Origin: Dipylidium caninum
Taxonomy: Eukaryota > Platyhelminthes > Cestoda > Cyclophyllidea > Dipylidiidae
Direction: 5' to 3'
DNA: 64,000 bases
Assembly (NCBI GenBank): GCA_017562135.1
Contig: QEYB01000526.1
Span: 512,467 to 576,466, forward strand
Part shown: positions 46,306 to 58,100 of the stretch, one piece after another
How positions within the stretch are numbered: position 1 is the first letter of the stretch
Layout of the letters: the number at the start of each line of letters is the position of its first letter
Position numbers and translations under genes: made by a program
The notes under the pieces: model-generated
Database searches by the model: none
Told to the model about the DNA's origin: nothing
The model's input: the letters and a program-made list of their open reading frames with translations, nothing else

Positions 46306-47560
46306 GCCGGCGATGGCAGCAAAGCCGTGCCACTCGCCCAACTCCGCCTTGTTAACCGAAAAACACCATCTCATTAATTTGAACACACATAAACCCACTA
46401 TCCGGACCGAGCGCAATTGCCCACGTAGGCGGCCAACCTCTCCTCCTCCTCCTCCTCCTCCTCCTCCTCCTCCTCCTCCTTTTCCTCCTCGTCCTCGTCT
46501 CCTCGTCCTCCTCCTCGTCCCCCACGCCCAACGCTTTGAGGCGAGACGTGTGCTCGAGGCAGCGCAGATGCTCTTCCGGCGGGGAAGGTGGCAGCGGGGC
46601 ACTGCGCAGCAGGTGGAGTGTTCGTTGCGCCGGGCAGGAAGTAAGTGCCGCCGTGGCAATCTGTCGCAATTTCCAGACTCGCCACCGTCAGCCAGTGCTC
46701 CCCGAGCCTGCACACGAGGCGGTTTGTGCGGCGAGCGAGGTGCTGCGCCCACTGCCTCTCGCCTACTGCCTCTGGTCCACGCCCTCGACCCGTCTGCGGT
46801 GGCACGTCGCTCACTCGTCGGTGCCCCCGTGGCCTTCACTGAGAGGCGGGGACGTGTTTGTCTGCCTCCTTTTCCTCCTCCTCCTCCCTCCTCCTCCTCC
46901 TCTCCTTTTCCCGCTGCTCCTCCGTTGACTCGAGACGAACTTCTTCGTCGTCCTCCTCTCCTCCTCCTCCTCCTCCTCCTCGTCTCCTACCCGAGTAATA
47001 GCAATGTCCGTCTCGCTTCGCTCGTCACGAGAGCGGCTGGCCGAGCGGTCGTCCAACGCTCCGACTGCATCGAGTGGGTCGCAGAGGGAAGACGGCGCGA
47101 GGATAAAAGCGCACAACATTGGGTAGGGGCGGAAATAACCCGCCTCGTTGGCCTTTGAGTACCCGAGCTGTTGAGGGGCTAGTTGGGAGGAGCGGCGCAG
47201 ACGCAGTGGACGAGGTTGAGTGTGCGGCGGCGAGGAGGGCTGTTGTCAGGGGAGGACATCCGTCCGGTGGAGGCACGGGCGGACGTGGGTGGGCGCGGGC
47301 AGCTTTTCTTCCCACCCAACAGGTGCAGAATCACCCACTGCTCGGCTAAGCCGGCGATTGGGAAGGGCATCAGTCACCTCGGAGGTGGCGCAGTCCTGTG
47401 TGAGAGGAGTGGTGGACGAAGGCTGTCTCGGTGGTGGCGGCGGAGGCTAAAAGTCGCCTTCGGTTGCCCTCACCGCCACAGTGTTGACTTGGCATGGCGA
47501 GGCGCAGCTTGGTGGCAGGTCAGCGCGCCGCAACGGCGTGTGGTGGTGTTCTGGTTTTCT
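46306..47560 (-). repeat. Inverted repeat 2, segment B' (partner of B)
   Basis: Reverse complement of 40265-41513. CCT array at 46438-46481. Similarity stops at about 47560, where segment A' should follow if the copy were uninterrupted. Confidence 0.88.
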
Positions 47561-50500
47561 GCCTCGCCACCTATCGTTCCACAATCGTGGTTGGTGAAGG
47601 CGACCGGAAGCCTCGGAGGCCACGGAGGCAAAGGACGGCATTGAGGAGGCGGCGGGGAAAGAGGTTGGATGGGAAGAGAAGGCGAGGCGGGGCGTAAGAC
47701 GTGTGTTGGGAGGGAGAAGGAGGCGGGCATGGGACCACATGCGAGTGAGGTTTGGGAGGACTGCTGCGTCTAGTCTGGGAACGTGGAGGCGAATGCAGGC
47801 GTGTGGCGTAGTTGCAAATCCTCACTGCGTTGCGACACGAGAAGACGCCACACACATTTATTTTCTCCGCCCGAATTATTAGAGGAGGAGAAGGAGACAG
47901 CGGAGGACATGGCTGTGGTGGGTGGTGACGGAGGTGTTGGAAGAAAGGGAACGTGGAGAGTAGAAGACGTCCCCTTCTTCGTCTACATTCTTCTTCACCT
48001 TCCACTCCGATCCGCTCGTCCACGTGCTACACGCACTCCTTTCCTGCCGTCTGCCTCAACCGCCTCCATCGCCTTTCTCCTCCATCCTCGTACACTCCCC
48101 ACAGCGTGGGGCGAATGGCGCCTCAAGGAGAGGGTGGAGGGAGGTGGCGGCACGTGGACGGGTTTGATCGACGCCTTTTGTGGCCTTTTGACTCGCCTCC
48201 CTCCACCACGTGACACGCTTTCGTGGCCTCTGTGAGAGGCACTTGCTCTCGCCCCACCCACACGCCAGCTTGGCTGGATTCGCCACCGCATTCTGTCGCC
48301 CATACTGGCCTCAATCGTTAGTGCTTCTGGCGTGGGGAGAGCGCAGTTGGAGAGGCATCTCGCATCTCGGGGACCGCGCTGATTGGTTGGAGTCAAGGTC
48401 ACTTGGTGCGTATGTTGACAAATTTTACCTCGCTTTTCGTGCTGGCGTGGAGAATCCAGACGCTCCTCGCCCCATGCCCCACGTTTTCCCTATTCTTCAC
48501 CTCGTCGCCTGCCACCTCTCCCCTGTGTGTAGTCTACGTCCACGTGGAAGTTCAGTCGTGAAATCCTACTACTTCGGGTTTTCCCCTCTTCTCTCTTGCC
48601 CCAAGGGTTTGTTTTTCCTCAGTTGAAGGGAAGGGGGGGGGGGCGGCTACTGTGTGGACGAATGAGGGACTCTACACAGGCCTTTCCGCCTCCTTTTGCT
48701 TCCTCCTGCCTCACCAAGGTTGCCTTGATTTGAGCTTCCGTCATGCATGAATCTCGGTGGAGAAGGTGAGTACAACCGCAGGTTCTCACGATATGGCGGA
48801 GAAAACTTCGGCTTCAGAGGTTCACAATTGCTCCAGCTGGCGGAGTGTGAGTCCCACACGCGGAAACAGCACTGAACCTACACCAACCTGTTTTTTCCAC
48901 TGCGCCTTCATCGCAGACTCCGCCTCGTCTGCCCCCCAACGGGCTGCCCACGAAGCGCGGTGGAGGAGAGCGTTCGGCAGTGCCTGCCACAGACTGACGC
49001 CAGTCGCTGCCGAGGGCACCACGCGGCGTTGAAGTCGGCGTCGGTTGCAGACGGTGGGTGGAAGGCGTGTGCACAACGCCTCCCCCGCATCCGCACTCGA
49101 GCTGGCGGTGGCGGTGGCGGCTTTCCTCCCACCTCCGCTCAATGTGAACCACTCGCTTCTCCGCTCTCTCGTGCTCTTTTTCTCCCTCTCGGTGTTCGTG
49201 TTTTGCTGGGCAGGCGGAGGCGGGTTTGAGTGCGTTTGAGTGCACTTTCTCAACCGCCATTCAACCCGAAATGCGCATCTCCACTTCATAGTGAATGCGA
49301 ACTTCTCGTTCCGGTGAAGTGGAAGTGCGACGCCTTTCCTGCGTCATTCGTGCATCGGATGGCGTTGTTGCGGCTAAAAGTGCACCTCTGCTTCATTTGG
49401 GAGGCGTTTCTCGGCCCCCCGCCCAACGCCCAACGCCCCGCGCCCCGCCCCGCCCCGCCCCCACCCGAGCCTTCGACGAGGTCTCTTCGGTCGAAAAGTG
49501 CTCGAGGACGGTGACGCCAAGCCGTAATGTGAGCGAATTCAGATACGACGACTAAAACCCCGCCCTCTCGCCCCTCGACCCTAGTTTGGGCACAGCGTGC
49601 AGGTGGATGGCGGCTCGGAGGTGGAGCGAAGGGAGCAAGCAACACCTTCCCCGCCCCTCGCATCCCCTCCACTCCCAAGTGCTTCCAAAGCGTCGGAGAT
49701 GTGGCGAGAAAAAGTGGGCCAACTTGCGCGTGTGAGAGAGTTCGGTGGGAGGATGTGGTGAGAGCGTGTGCGGCTGGAGGCGTCTTCGCCGTTCAACTCG
49801 CCCGTGGCTGGGGAATGAGGATGAAGGGCGTTAAATGCGCTGGCGGGAGAAACGCCCTCCATCAGTGGAGGAGGACTTTCGTGCGAGGATGTGGCAGTTG
49901 TGGCAGTCGCAAGAAGGGCGGGAGGCGGCGATGGCGGTGCCTGCTGTCCCGGTGTGTCGGTGGGACCGTGGAAGACGAGATGAGAGGATGCACGAGACAC
50001 GGGGCGGGGCGGGAGGGCGGCGGGGTCGGGGACAGGATTGGCTGGTCTGCTCATTCAATAATCACGGGGCGGTGGCGTCGGCGGCGCTTCGTCTCGCCTG
50101 CATTTGGCGTTGGGCGTTGGTCGCGTAAACGAGCGAGCCCACGATGCCTGTGTGTCGGTGCGTCGGCGTGTCTTCATGTCGTCATGCGGTTGCGTGCGTC
50201 TCCCTCCTCCCAATTATGCCTCGACCATTGCAGAGTTCTCATTTGCCTCGGTGGCGACGCGGCGGCAGAGACGGCGGACGGACGAAGCTCCCGCATCAAA
50301 GGACCAATCAGGCCCGCCGGGGCTGTGTGGCGTTGGGTTTGGGGGGGCGAGGGGTGAGGGGGCCGAAGGAGGTTGTTGTGTGCTCCGGAGACCCACCCTC
50401 CCCGCCTCTCACGCTCCTCGGGCCTGTCTACCTCGAGACGGAAACCGGGACGCCACACCGGGACCGCCAGTTTCCCCGCAGTTCCGACACTCCCCCGGCC

Positions 50501-50714
50501 GCCTGCCGCCTGCCTACCCGTCTGTCTACCCCCCTGCCTTCATGTATTAATGATGCCTCGCCGCCCGCCCGGCTGAGCACACGGATCGCGGATACATCGC
50601 CTCGTGCCCTCGGACTCGCCCCGACACTTGTTGAGTTGGCGCTTCTACCGCTTTCACTCGCCTGCTCTTCCCTTTTCTCCACGTCTCATCTCTTCTCCCC
50701 CCCCCCCCCTCCAG

Positions 50715-50874
50715 GGGCCTCTCTTTCCCCGGCCTCCTTCCGATGTCCAGGGGATTGTGCACAACCTCTTCCTCCTCCACCCGGCTGAGCTCGACCCATG
50801 GGAGATGGGCGCGCAGATGGAAGACTGTCCGCCCCGTGCGCAGCTCCTCAGTCACGCAGACGACTTCGGCAGTG
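50715..50874 (+). CDS. Orphan exon-like ORF, unknown product
   Basis: Preceded by a long C/T tract ending CCTCCAG and followed by GTTAGT. The 160 nt are open in frame 1 and read GPLFPRPPSDVQGIVHNLFL, then a stretch with LLHPAELDPWEMGAQ and LLSHADDFGS. The composition is balanced, unlike the proline/arginine-rich ORFs around it, which is why it is listed. It would enter in phase 0 and leave in phase 1. I do not recognise the family and found no neighbouring exons that continue it. The opposite strand is also open but lacks splice sites. Confidence 0.33.
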
Positions 50875-51712
50875 GTTAGTTTGGTGGCCACGGAAGTATT
50901 TCTTGTTGCAGCCGCCTGAAGGCCTTTTCTGGCCGTGGTTTTGCTCCTCCACCACCGCTGTGCGCAGGGAAAGCGGTCGTGTCAACGTCTCCTCTCGCAT
51001 TGATGGGTGGCGTCTTGTGGACTTGGGAGAACTGGAGAGTCCGGGTGGCAGAGAGAATACTCCGGTTCCGCCGCCACTGCCGCCACTGCCGGCCTTCTGC
51101 CACCGGAGTCGCGAGCCTGCATTTGTCGAAGACAGTCGTAAAGCGGAGACGTGGACTCGGTTTGGCAAGCAGCGGTGGGCGCCGCGTCCCACCTGGGGCG
51201 CAGTCGGTGTGATGAATGGCAGACGGCGGGGAGACGCAGAGCGAGCGAAAGGACGCGTTCGTCTTCCCGTGACTTTGCCTCCGCCAGCCTCCATCCTCAG
51301 TCTCATCCTCATCATCACCGCCACCGCCCCACTCGTCAAGGTGGCGGCGGCGGCGGCCGCCAAGGAGGTGGAGGAGATGAGCATGTTTGCCTCGGCTTTC
51401 TCGTGCCACTTTCGCCCACTGCGGTGGTCTCCACCGTCAGCAGGAGGCACCGCGGCCAGCAGAGCGGACGGCAGGGGGGGCTGGGAGCGGTAGCGAAGTG
51501 ACATTCCGCGGACCAGGGGGAACTCGCGTGAGAAGCAGAAGATGGGCTGCGAAGGGCATGTGGGGTGTGGTGGGGCCCAGCGAGGCCCCGCGCCGACCTG
51601 CTCTGCGCACAGGGGAAGGATATTAGAGGTCTGAGAAAATTACATTTACTAGATGAAAAATAGTTATTTGACTCATCGACCCAATCTCTAATTTTCGCCG
51701 GGAATCTGTCCT

Positions 51713-51749
51713 CGCTCCTCTCCTCTCCTCTCCTCTCCTCTCCTCTCCT
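51713..51749. repeat. (CTCCT)n pentanucleotide repeat
   Basis: About seven units. Confidence 0.9.
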
Positions 51750-52540
51750 GGCCGCCCCCCACTTTTTCCCCCCTCCACCCCTCGCCTCCGTCCTTTTGAG
51801 TTGACCTTACTTTGTGGACGCTTTGGGGCGCTGTGTTTGCGGCACCTCGTACGACCACCGTTCCAAGATGGAGGAGAAGGACGAGGAAGATGGAGGTTGA
51901 AGGATGTGCAGGCCGCGGGCAACGGACGCGGTCGAGACAGGAAAGTTGACCACCGCCTTCCTCCTCCTCCTCGTCCTCCTCCGCCTCCGCCTCCGTTGGA
52001 CTCTCGAGGGCGAACTTCTGTTCGAGAGGGATTAAAGTGGCGAGAAGGCAACGCATTTCCCCCCTCCCTCAGGTCATCGGAGACTCGTGACTTCCGGTGG
52101 CGTTGAAATGAGAGACGAGGGGAGACGAAACTGAGACGATCTGGAGGTCGGGCTGCGTGGGGAGCTGGGTGGTGGTGGTGTCTATGGTTGGTGGAAGAGT
52201 GAGTACGTGGGCTCTCTGAAGTCGGAGTCGTCGAGTCGACAGCACGATCTCATCCATTCCCTTCCCCTCCCTTCAGCTCTGCTTTCTCGTGTGCTCCCAG
52301 CGCACTTCTGCCTTTCCACCCCTTCAGCGAACCAGTCCTCTCGCTTCTCCTCGCCTTCTCTGCCCTGCCCAACGTCTCCTGATGGCGGTTTACTTTCGTA
52401 TTCTCGCCGGCGTTGCCGTCGAATCCTCTGCACGCAGAAGTCACAGGGTTGGTTTGCTAAATAGCAAGTGAAAGAAAAGGAGCGGCGTGGAGGGCTCTCT
52501 GGTGTGTGGGATGAGATGAGGGCGAGTGGAGCAGTTCTTG

Positions 52541-52637
52541 TCCTCCTCCCGCCCTCCTCCCGCCCTCCTCCCGCCCTCCTCCCCCCCCCCCGCCCTCCTC
52601 CCGCCCCTCCTCCCGCCCTTCCTCCCGCCTCCTCCAG
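52541..52637. repeat. CTCCTCCCGCC minisatellite
   Basis: About eight 11-bp units, some with C-run length changes; the minus strand is G-rich. Confidence 0.9.
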
Positions 52638-53449
52638 CCCTCTCTCGCGTTAGCCTCCATGTGTGACGGAGCCACGGATTGGGGAGGCGTGCTTGGCTGA
52701 GGGCACCGCCTTGTTGGCGAAGACCGGTGTGGTGGAGCGCGCCGCGAGGGAGTGCGGCTGCTCGAGGAGGAAAGTAAGGCGGGGTTGGAGAGGACGAGGA
52801 GGACGAGGAGTGAGGGAGGAAGAGGAGGAGGAGGGAGTGAACGAGGAGGAGGAGAGGGGAGAGGAGGGCAGGGCAGGGCATGGCAAGGCAAGGGATGTCC
52901 TCAAAGTCGATATTGAGTGTTGTCTTCCGGTCTTGAGGAGAAGTAAAGAGGACGAGGACGAGGACCAGGTGGTGGCGGAGGAGGAGGTTGTTTCAGTCAA
53001 GCTTTTGTTGTGCGCCACGAGGTGCGTCGTTACGAGGCGGAAATGTTGGTCAGACGCAAACCCTCCCCGCCCATCCCGTTGGCAGGAGGTTGGAAGGAGG
53101 CGGAAGGAGGCAGGAAGGAGGCGGTTGAGTGGCTGTCAGCGGCTGCTCTTCTCCCCACCTGCCCGCAGCAGACGCGTTGGCGACTGAGGCGTCCGGAGCA
53201 GGGCGATGCCGGCACGCGTGGTGGGTCCGAGGCAGCTGTGGGCGATGAGCCCGCACTGTAGCGACGTGGAGGCGCGTGGTGGCGACAAAGTGCCGTGTGG
53301 TGGGTTGGTTGCTGGCGGACATGGTGAGGCATTGAGACCTGCGAAATGGAAGGGGCAACGTGAACACATCGGTCTCGTCTCTGCCGGAACATGCCAGTAA
53401 CCGCATCAACAGTTTTGGTGGAGACCAAACGCTCATTTTATTCCTCGTC

Positions 53450-54017
53450 TCCTTCTTCTTCTTCTTCTTCTTCCTTCCTCCTTCCTCCTCTCCTCCACCT
53501 CTCTCCTCCTTCCAGCGCGGCGACGCTGGTCTGCCTTCGTCAATTTCCCCCGTCTCGCCCCTCGCCCTCGCCCTCGCCCCTCGAGCCTCTGGTGTGGACT
53601 CGAACTGTTGGCATGTGAACATTGCGGAGCGAGCGCGATTGGCAGAGAGAGTGCCGACGTGGGGCGTTGCAGGCGCGGTGGAGGTGTTGGCTACCGCCGG
53701 GGCCAGATTGCCTCGCCCCCTCCCGACCGCGGGTGTTCCTGGTCGCCGCCCTCCTTCCACAGGCTCCATCGATGAAGGAGCAGGAGTCTCCTCACGTTCC
53801 TCGAGGCCTCTGTATTTCTACGAGGTGGAGCACCGAGCGAGGTTTGGGCATCCACACACCGTCCGCCCTCATCTGCCTGCCTTCCCTCTCATCACTGGGT
53901 CTCTTCGACGACTTCCTCGTCCGCAGCAGCCTTCTCTCCGCCTGCGGCGCTACTCTCGTGCGGGCAACCCACGGCACCCACTGGCATGCCACGGCAACCA
54001 CTGCCTGCGTCACGCTC
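53450..54017 (-). repeat. Inverted repeat 2, segment A' (partner of A)
   Basis: Reverse complement of 39703-40265, starting in a CTT/CCT tract and ending at CACGCTC. Confidence 0.85.
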
Positions 54018-54817
54018 TTTTGTCGAGCTTGCTCCCGTGGCGGCGTCGCTTCATGTCCGATTTCAAGTAGCCAACCCCTCGCGTGTGGCTTTCGACGCAA
54101 CACTTAAGTGTGACGGCGGCCAACGGCGATCCAAAATACCCACTTTCTTCGAAGTTCCCTCCGTTTAAGGCATTCCACTTCCCAAGTCACCTTCGAAATC
54201 CACCCTCCACCTCTCGGTTACTTGGCCGCTTCGCCCCGCGGGTGACTCACAGACGCGCCTGCGTGAATCTAGTGTCCACTCCGCGATTCCTCCACTAAGT
54301 CCCAAAACGAGTGGCTCTCGCCTGTCCGACGGCCTGGAACTGCCTCGCAATGGCTTGGGAGGCGAATCCGGGCGGTGAAAGTGCATCCCTCGGTTAAATT
54401 ATTCCAATTGTGCACTCATTGATTCCCTCTTTTGCATATGTTAATCGGGAATGTAACTTCTCCCTTCGCCCCACCCCCGCGCCCGCCCGGCCCGCCCGCC
54501 CAGCTCGTGGGCCATGCGTGGCCCCACCTTCGTGCCGCACCTCTCCACGAAGGGGCGCATTTGTGCGGTTCTGTGCCTCTCCGCGACCCGCGCGCGCACA
54601 TGTGGACCGCTAGATGCCGACAGAGTGTATCTAAGTGGGCATCGCGGCATCTGGTCGACCAGTTAAACTTTTTAGCCCAATTGGCAAAGGTCTTTTCCCC
54701 TCTCCTCTGCTTCCTCGGAATCGCTCTACAGAGTGGTGATACTGCCTTGTGGAAGTCCTCCTCTCCCCATCCTCTCATCGGGAGACCACGCGGGCGACGA
54801 GGAGGAATTCCAGAGGT
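54018..54817. other. CpG-dense stretch at the right edge of the GC-rich tract
   Basis: About 54460-54640 is very rich in CG and CCCGCC and could be a CpG-island-like promoter, but no first exon could be assigned on either strand. Confidence 0.35.
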
Positions 54818-54985
54818 CTTCCAGGGAGGAGAAAAAGAAGAAAAAGAAAAAGGGAGCCAGAAGAAGGAGGAGGTGGTGGTTTGAGGCATTGGAGGTGAAT
54901 GGAGAAAAGAAGAAGAAGAAGAATGAAGAGAAGAAGAAGAACAGAGGAGGAGGAGGAGAAGGAGGAGGAGGAGTAAAAAGAGGAG
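54818..54985. repeat. Polypurine GAA/GGA tract
   Basis: About 165 bases, nearly all A and G on the plus strand, with only a few interruptions. Confidence 0.85.
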
Positions 54986-57900
54986 GTGAAAGCGAATAAC
55001 ACGCGGGACACAAGATTGAGAGAAGAACACAAGGCGTTGAAATGTGAAAATTTGCAGGGCCTCGAAGGCAGCGGGTAGACGGTAGATAACACGAATTTCA
55101 GTGAGAGACGACGACACCGTTGTGGCAGCGAGAAAATACCGATCTGAAATTGCAAAGAGACCAGAGTTATGACAATCTTGTGCAAATGTGGGAGCAGAGA
55201 TGGCGCGACTTGGCCGAAATGGTGGAGGAAACACTGACTAAATGGGACAGATGAAGTGAGAACGGACGAGGGAGGGCGATGCGGGCTGTCTTGCCACTCA
55301 TCTGCGCCATGGAAGAAGTGGCGACAGGCGCGGCGGATTAAGATCAGACTGCGCTAACTGCGATTTCAGTGTGCCCACATTCGTCGAAGTGTGAAGCCAA
55401 GTCGACCACCGCAGCACCACACTTCAAGTCACTCCCACTGAAATCCTCGGAGTGGTGAAAGCCTCAAGTGGCGGGGATTTTGGCCTGAGCATGACTACCT
55501 GTCACGCCTGTTGACATTGGCATGAATCTGTCTTCTGTCATTAACATTAAGTCACGCATAAATTACATCACAAGTGGACTGGCAATTTTTGCTGCCACTC
55601 AGTGTCTATCACGTCCCCTCTTCATTCTCTCTGTCAAGAATGATGAGTTGCGCTACTCTCCTTTTCCTCCGCTAATTTAATGCTCGCCCAGGGGAAAAAA
55701 ATCAAAAACTGTGGAGACGAAAGACGAAGAAGGTGAAGAAGAGAGAGTGGGAAGTGAGGGGTTTTCAAATCAAACTCTAAACCCAGTTTCATAGAATGCA
55801 ATGAATTAATGTCTTTTTTGGCCTGATTGACGAAGCGAGACGATACCGCTCATCCACCGTAATTGCAGTGCTGTCAAAATAACTAAAACCCGGGAAGTTC
55901 TGATTTACTACCTGAAAACAGTTTGTTTGTGCATGCACGGTGAGAATTTTAATGCGATGGTTGACTTATCAGAGAAGCAAACTGGAAGGGTAGGTGCACA
56001 TACCGATTTCATTCACAAAAGAATTAAAGGATTTTTTTGGAAAATATAATTGGAGTGTGAAGTGTTGCTGTTTTTGTAATTTTCTTTTTGCAGTGGGCTT
56101 TGATTTTAAAACTCGCATTTCAGTTTGCCTAAGCTCTTAACGCTAGTCCCTCACATATTTTTGGCTGCGGCATCATCCCAAATCAGCGACTTTTCCACAG
56201 AAGAAGGCAGCTACGGACGTTGTCAGCCATTAATTATGCATGTGAATAATAATGTCAACATCAATCCAGATGAAACACATACAGTGCGAAAGTGGCATTT
56301 CATTACTTGATTCGCGGAACTTCATTGTTTCCTTCCGTGAATAATATATGACACAAAATAACAAATACATTTACTGTTTGTCATGTGATCTTTTAATCCT
56401 CATCACAAAGTACTACGGCCTTTATGATTTGGGAAAAAATTCGACGGAATTGAAAGCTTTTTGCATTTTACGGAATTCGCGGAAAAAAATCATTGAAATT
56501 TGCTCACCGAAGGGACTCTCGTTTACGTGGTTTTCATGTACGATCTGAGTCAATCCGATTGATGTTTGTCCGGTTTATTTGTGCAAAAAGGTTGCACATG
56601 AGCCCCGCTAGGAACATCAATGTACTGGCCGTTCCGCAACCGAAGTCTATTCATACGTGGCAGTTGATCCGCGAACACCCTGCAGGCAAATCTGTAACAC
56701 TTGTACCTTTGCAAAGGAGTCAATATTTTCAAGCTTTTGCTTTAAAAATTGAATATTGTGATACATATAATCTTTTTATAACTCTTCACTATATACATTG
56801 TAAAATGCGCATTTTAAATAACAAAGTAGCAAGAGAATAATTGTTAGTAAGCTTCTCCGAAGTTTGTTTTTAAGTGGGCAACGAACAAAGTAAGATTTGT
56901 CGTGTTAACCGAAACTGCTGTAGATTATACATGTGCGATCTGCGGTTTCATGCTTCCCGGGCGTGGGTTTACGCGGGCTGTCCTTGGTAACCTTTTGTTT
57001 GTCCATGAGGGGTTGATGGGAATTTCAGCTTTGTGCTTCGTACCCTCTATCAACTCAAACGTCCTCATCGTTGGCAACTACTGGTGGACGTGTGGAGAAT
57101 GTAATGATCTTGATTGTCCACTCGCACACATGTCCTTCTTAGTCTTGATTGGTTCTTAAGAGTACTTTGTGAGACACTTTTTATTCAAAAGCAATGGCAT
57201 AAGGTCCATAAGGAAGGCTTGGACTGTCACACCCTTCCTCCTCAACCGTAATCCAGGCTCTAAGCAAGGCTTGGTATCAAAGTTCATGACATTGAGGACA
57301 AAGAAACGCAGTGGCTAATTACACCAGGAGGGAAGATTCATCTCCTTTTTTTCCGCTCTCATAGCTGTTGGCAAGAATCGGTGGATTTACCTGGAGATGA
57401 CGACGGCTTGGTCAAAGTAAGAATCTTTGGACCATTATCTCGTGTCAATTCAGTTTGGGATGATCGCTGAAAGGTGGCCATTGCTTCACAATCAAACCAA
57501 AACTTGAATGAGGTTGATCCGGATCTTCTCGGTGATTAACGATTTGTTCTGTTGGATCAGACCCAGGGGCACCCTCCTTCTGGCCGTGGACTCAGGCTGT
57601 CTTGTCACCTACAACATTTCGACGTAGAACGCGTAACAAATGTCTCGGCACCATTTAGGCTATTAGTGCTCGCTCCGTTGGGCACAGTTAAGAATGGTGA
57701 AAACCGGTTTTTTGCTGGGTCACGGATGAGGGCGTGGTGATTGGTGTACAATTGAAGAATGTAATGGTCAAGATAATCAAAAAAGAAATTTAGAATGATG
57801 ATGCCCATAGATCTCATGATGAATCAAATGTGATTTAAAAACTTGTCACGAGTTTGGGTAGCGGGCTTGCGACGATTCCGGGTGCGTGGACGAGTCGGAC

Positions 57901-58100
57901 ACGGGTTGACCACCACAGCTCGGGCGCGAAGTTCTCGAAACGATTTCTGTGCTCACCATCCAGTGAAAAGATTGGTCCCGGGTTACGGAAGATGTTGTTT
58001 ATAGGCCACTGACGATGGGCGCAATCAAGGGGTTAATAGTCACTAATGAGTTTTTGCCTGTATAATTTCGAATATCCAATCAACATCTTTTCACTAGTGG
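54986..58100. other. AT-rich region without an identified gene
   Basis: Composition returns to AT-rich near 55 kb. Only short ORFs; 56902-57159 (85 codons) and 56493-56840 are the longest on the plus strand and match nothing I recognise. No RNA gene seen. Confidence 0.5.

Larger units (their letters stand above)
47561..53449. other. 5.9-kb sequence interrupting the inverted copy
   Basis: Lies between B' and A'. No terminal repeats or transposase frame were recognised. Contains CTCCT repeats (51713-51749), a CTCCTCCCGCC minisatellite (52541-52637) and one exon-like ORF (50715-50874). A good donor at about 48769 follows ATGAATCTCGGTGGAGAAG, but no partner exon was found. Confidence 0.5.

Noticed and set aside
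45809..47158. 449-codon open frame, the longest in the window
   Set aside because: It runs across CCT arrays and segment B' and reads as proline/arginine-rich low complexity. The B copy on the other arm has the same open frames only in fragments. No domain.
54416..55234. 272-codon minus-strand frame
   Set aside because: The middle is poly-Leu/Ser from the GAA/GGA tract, and both ends are unconnected low-information sequence.
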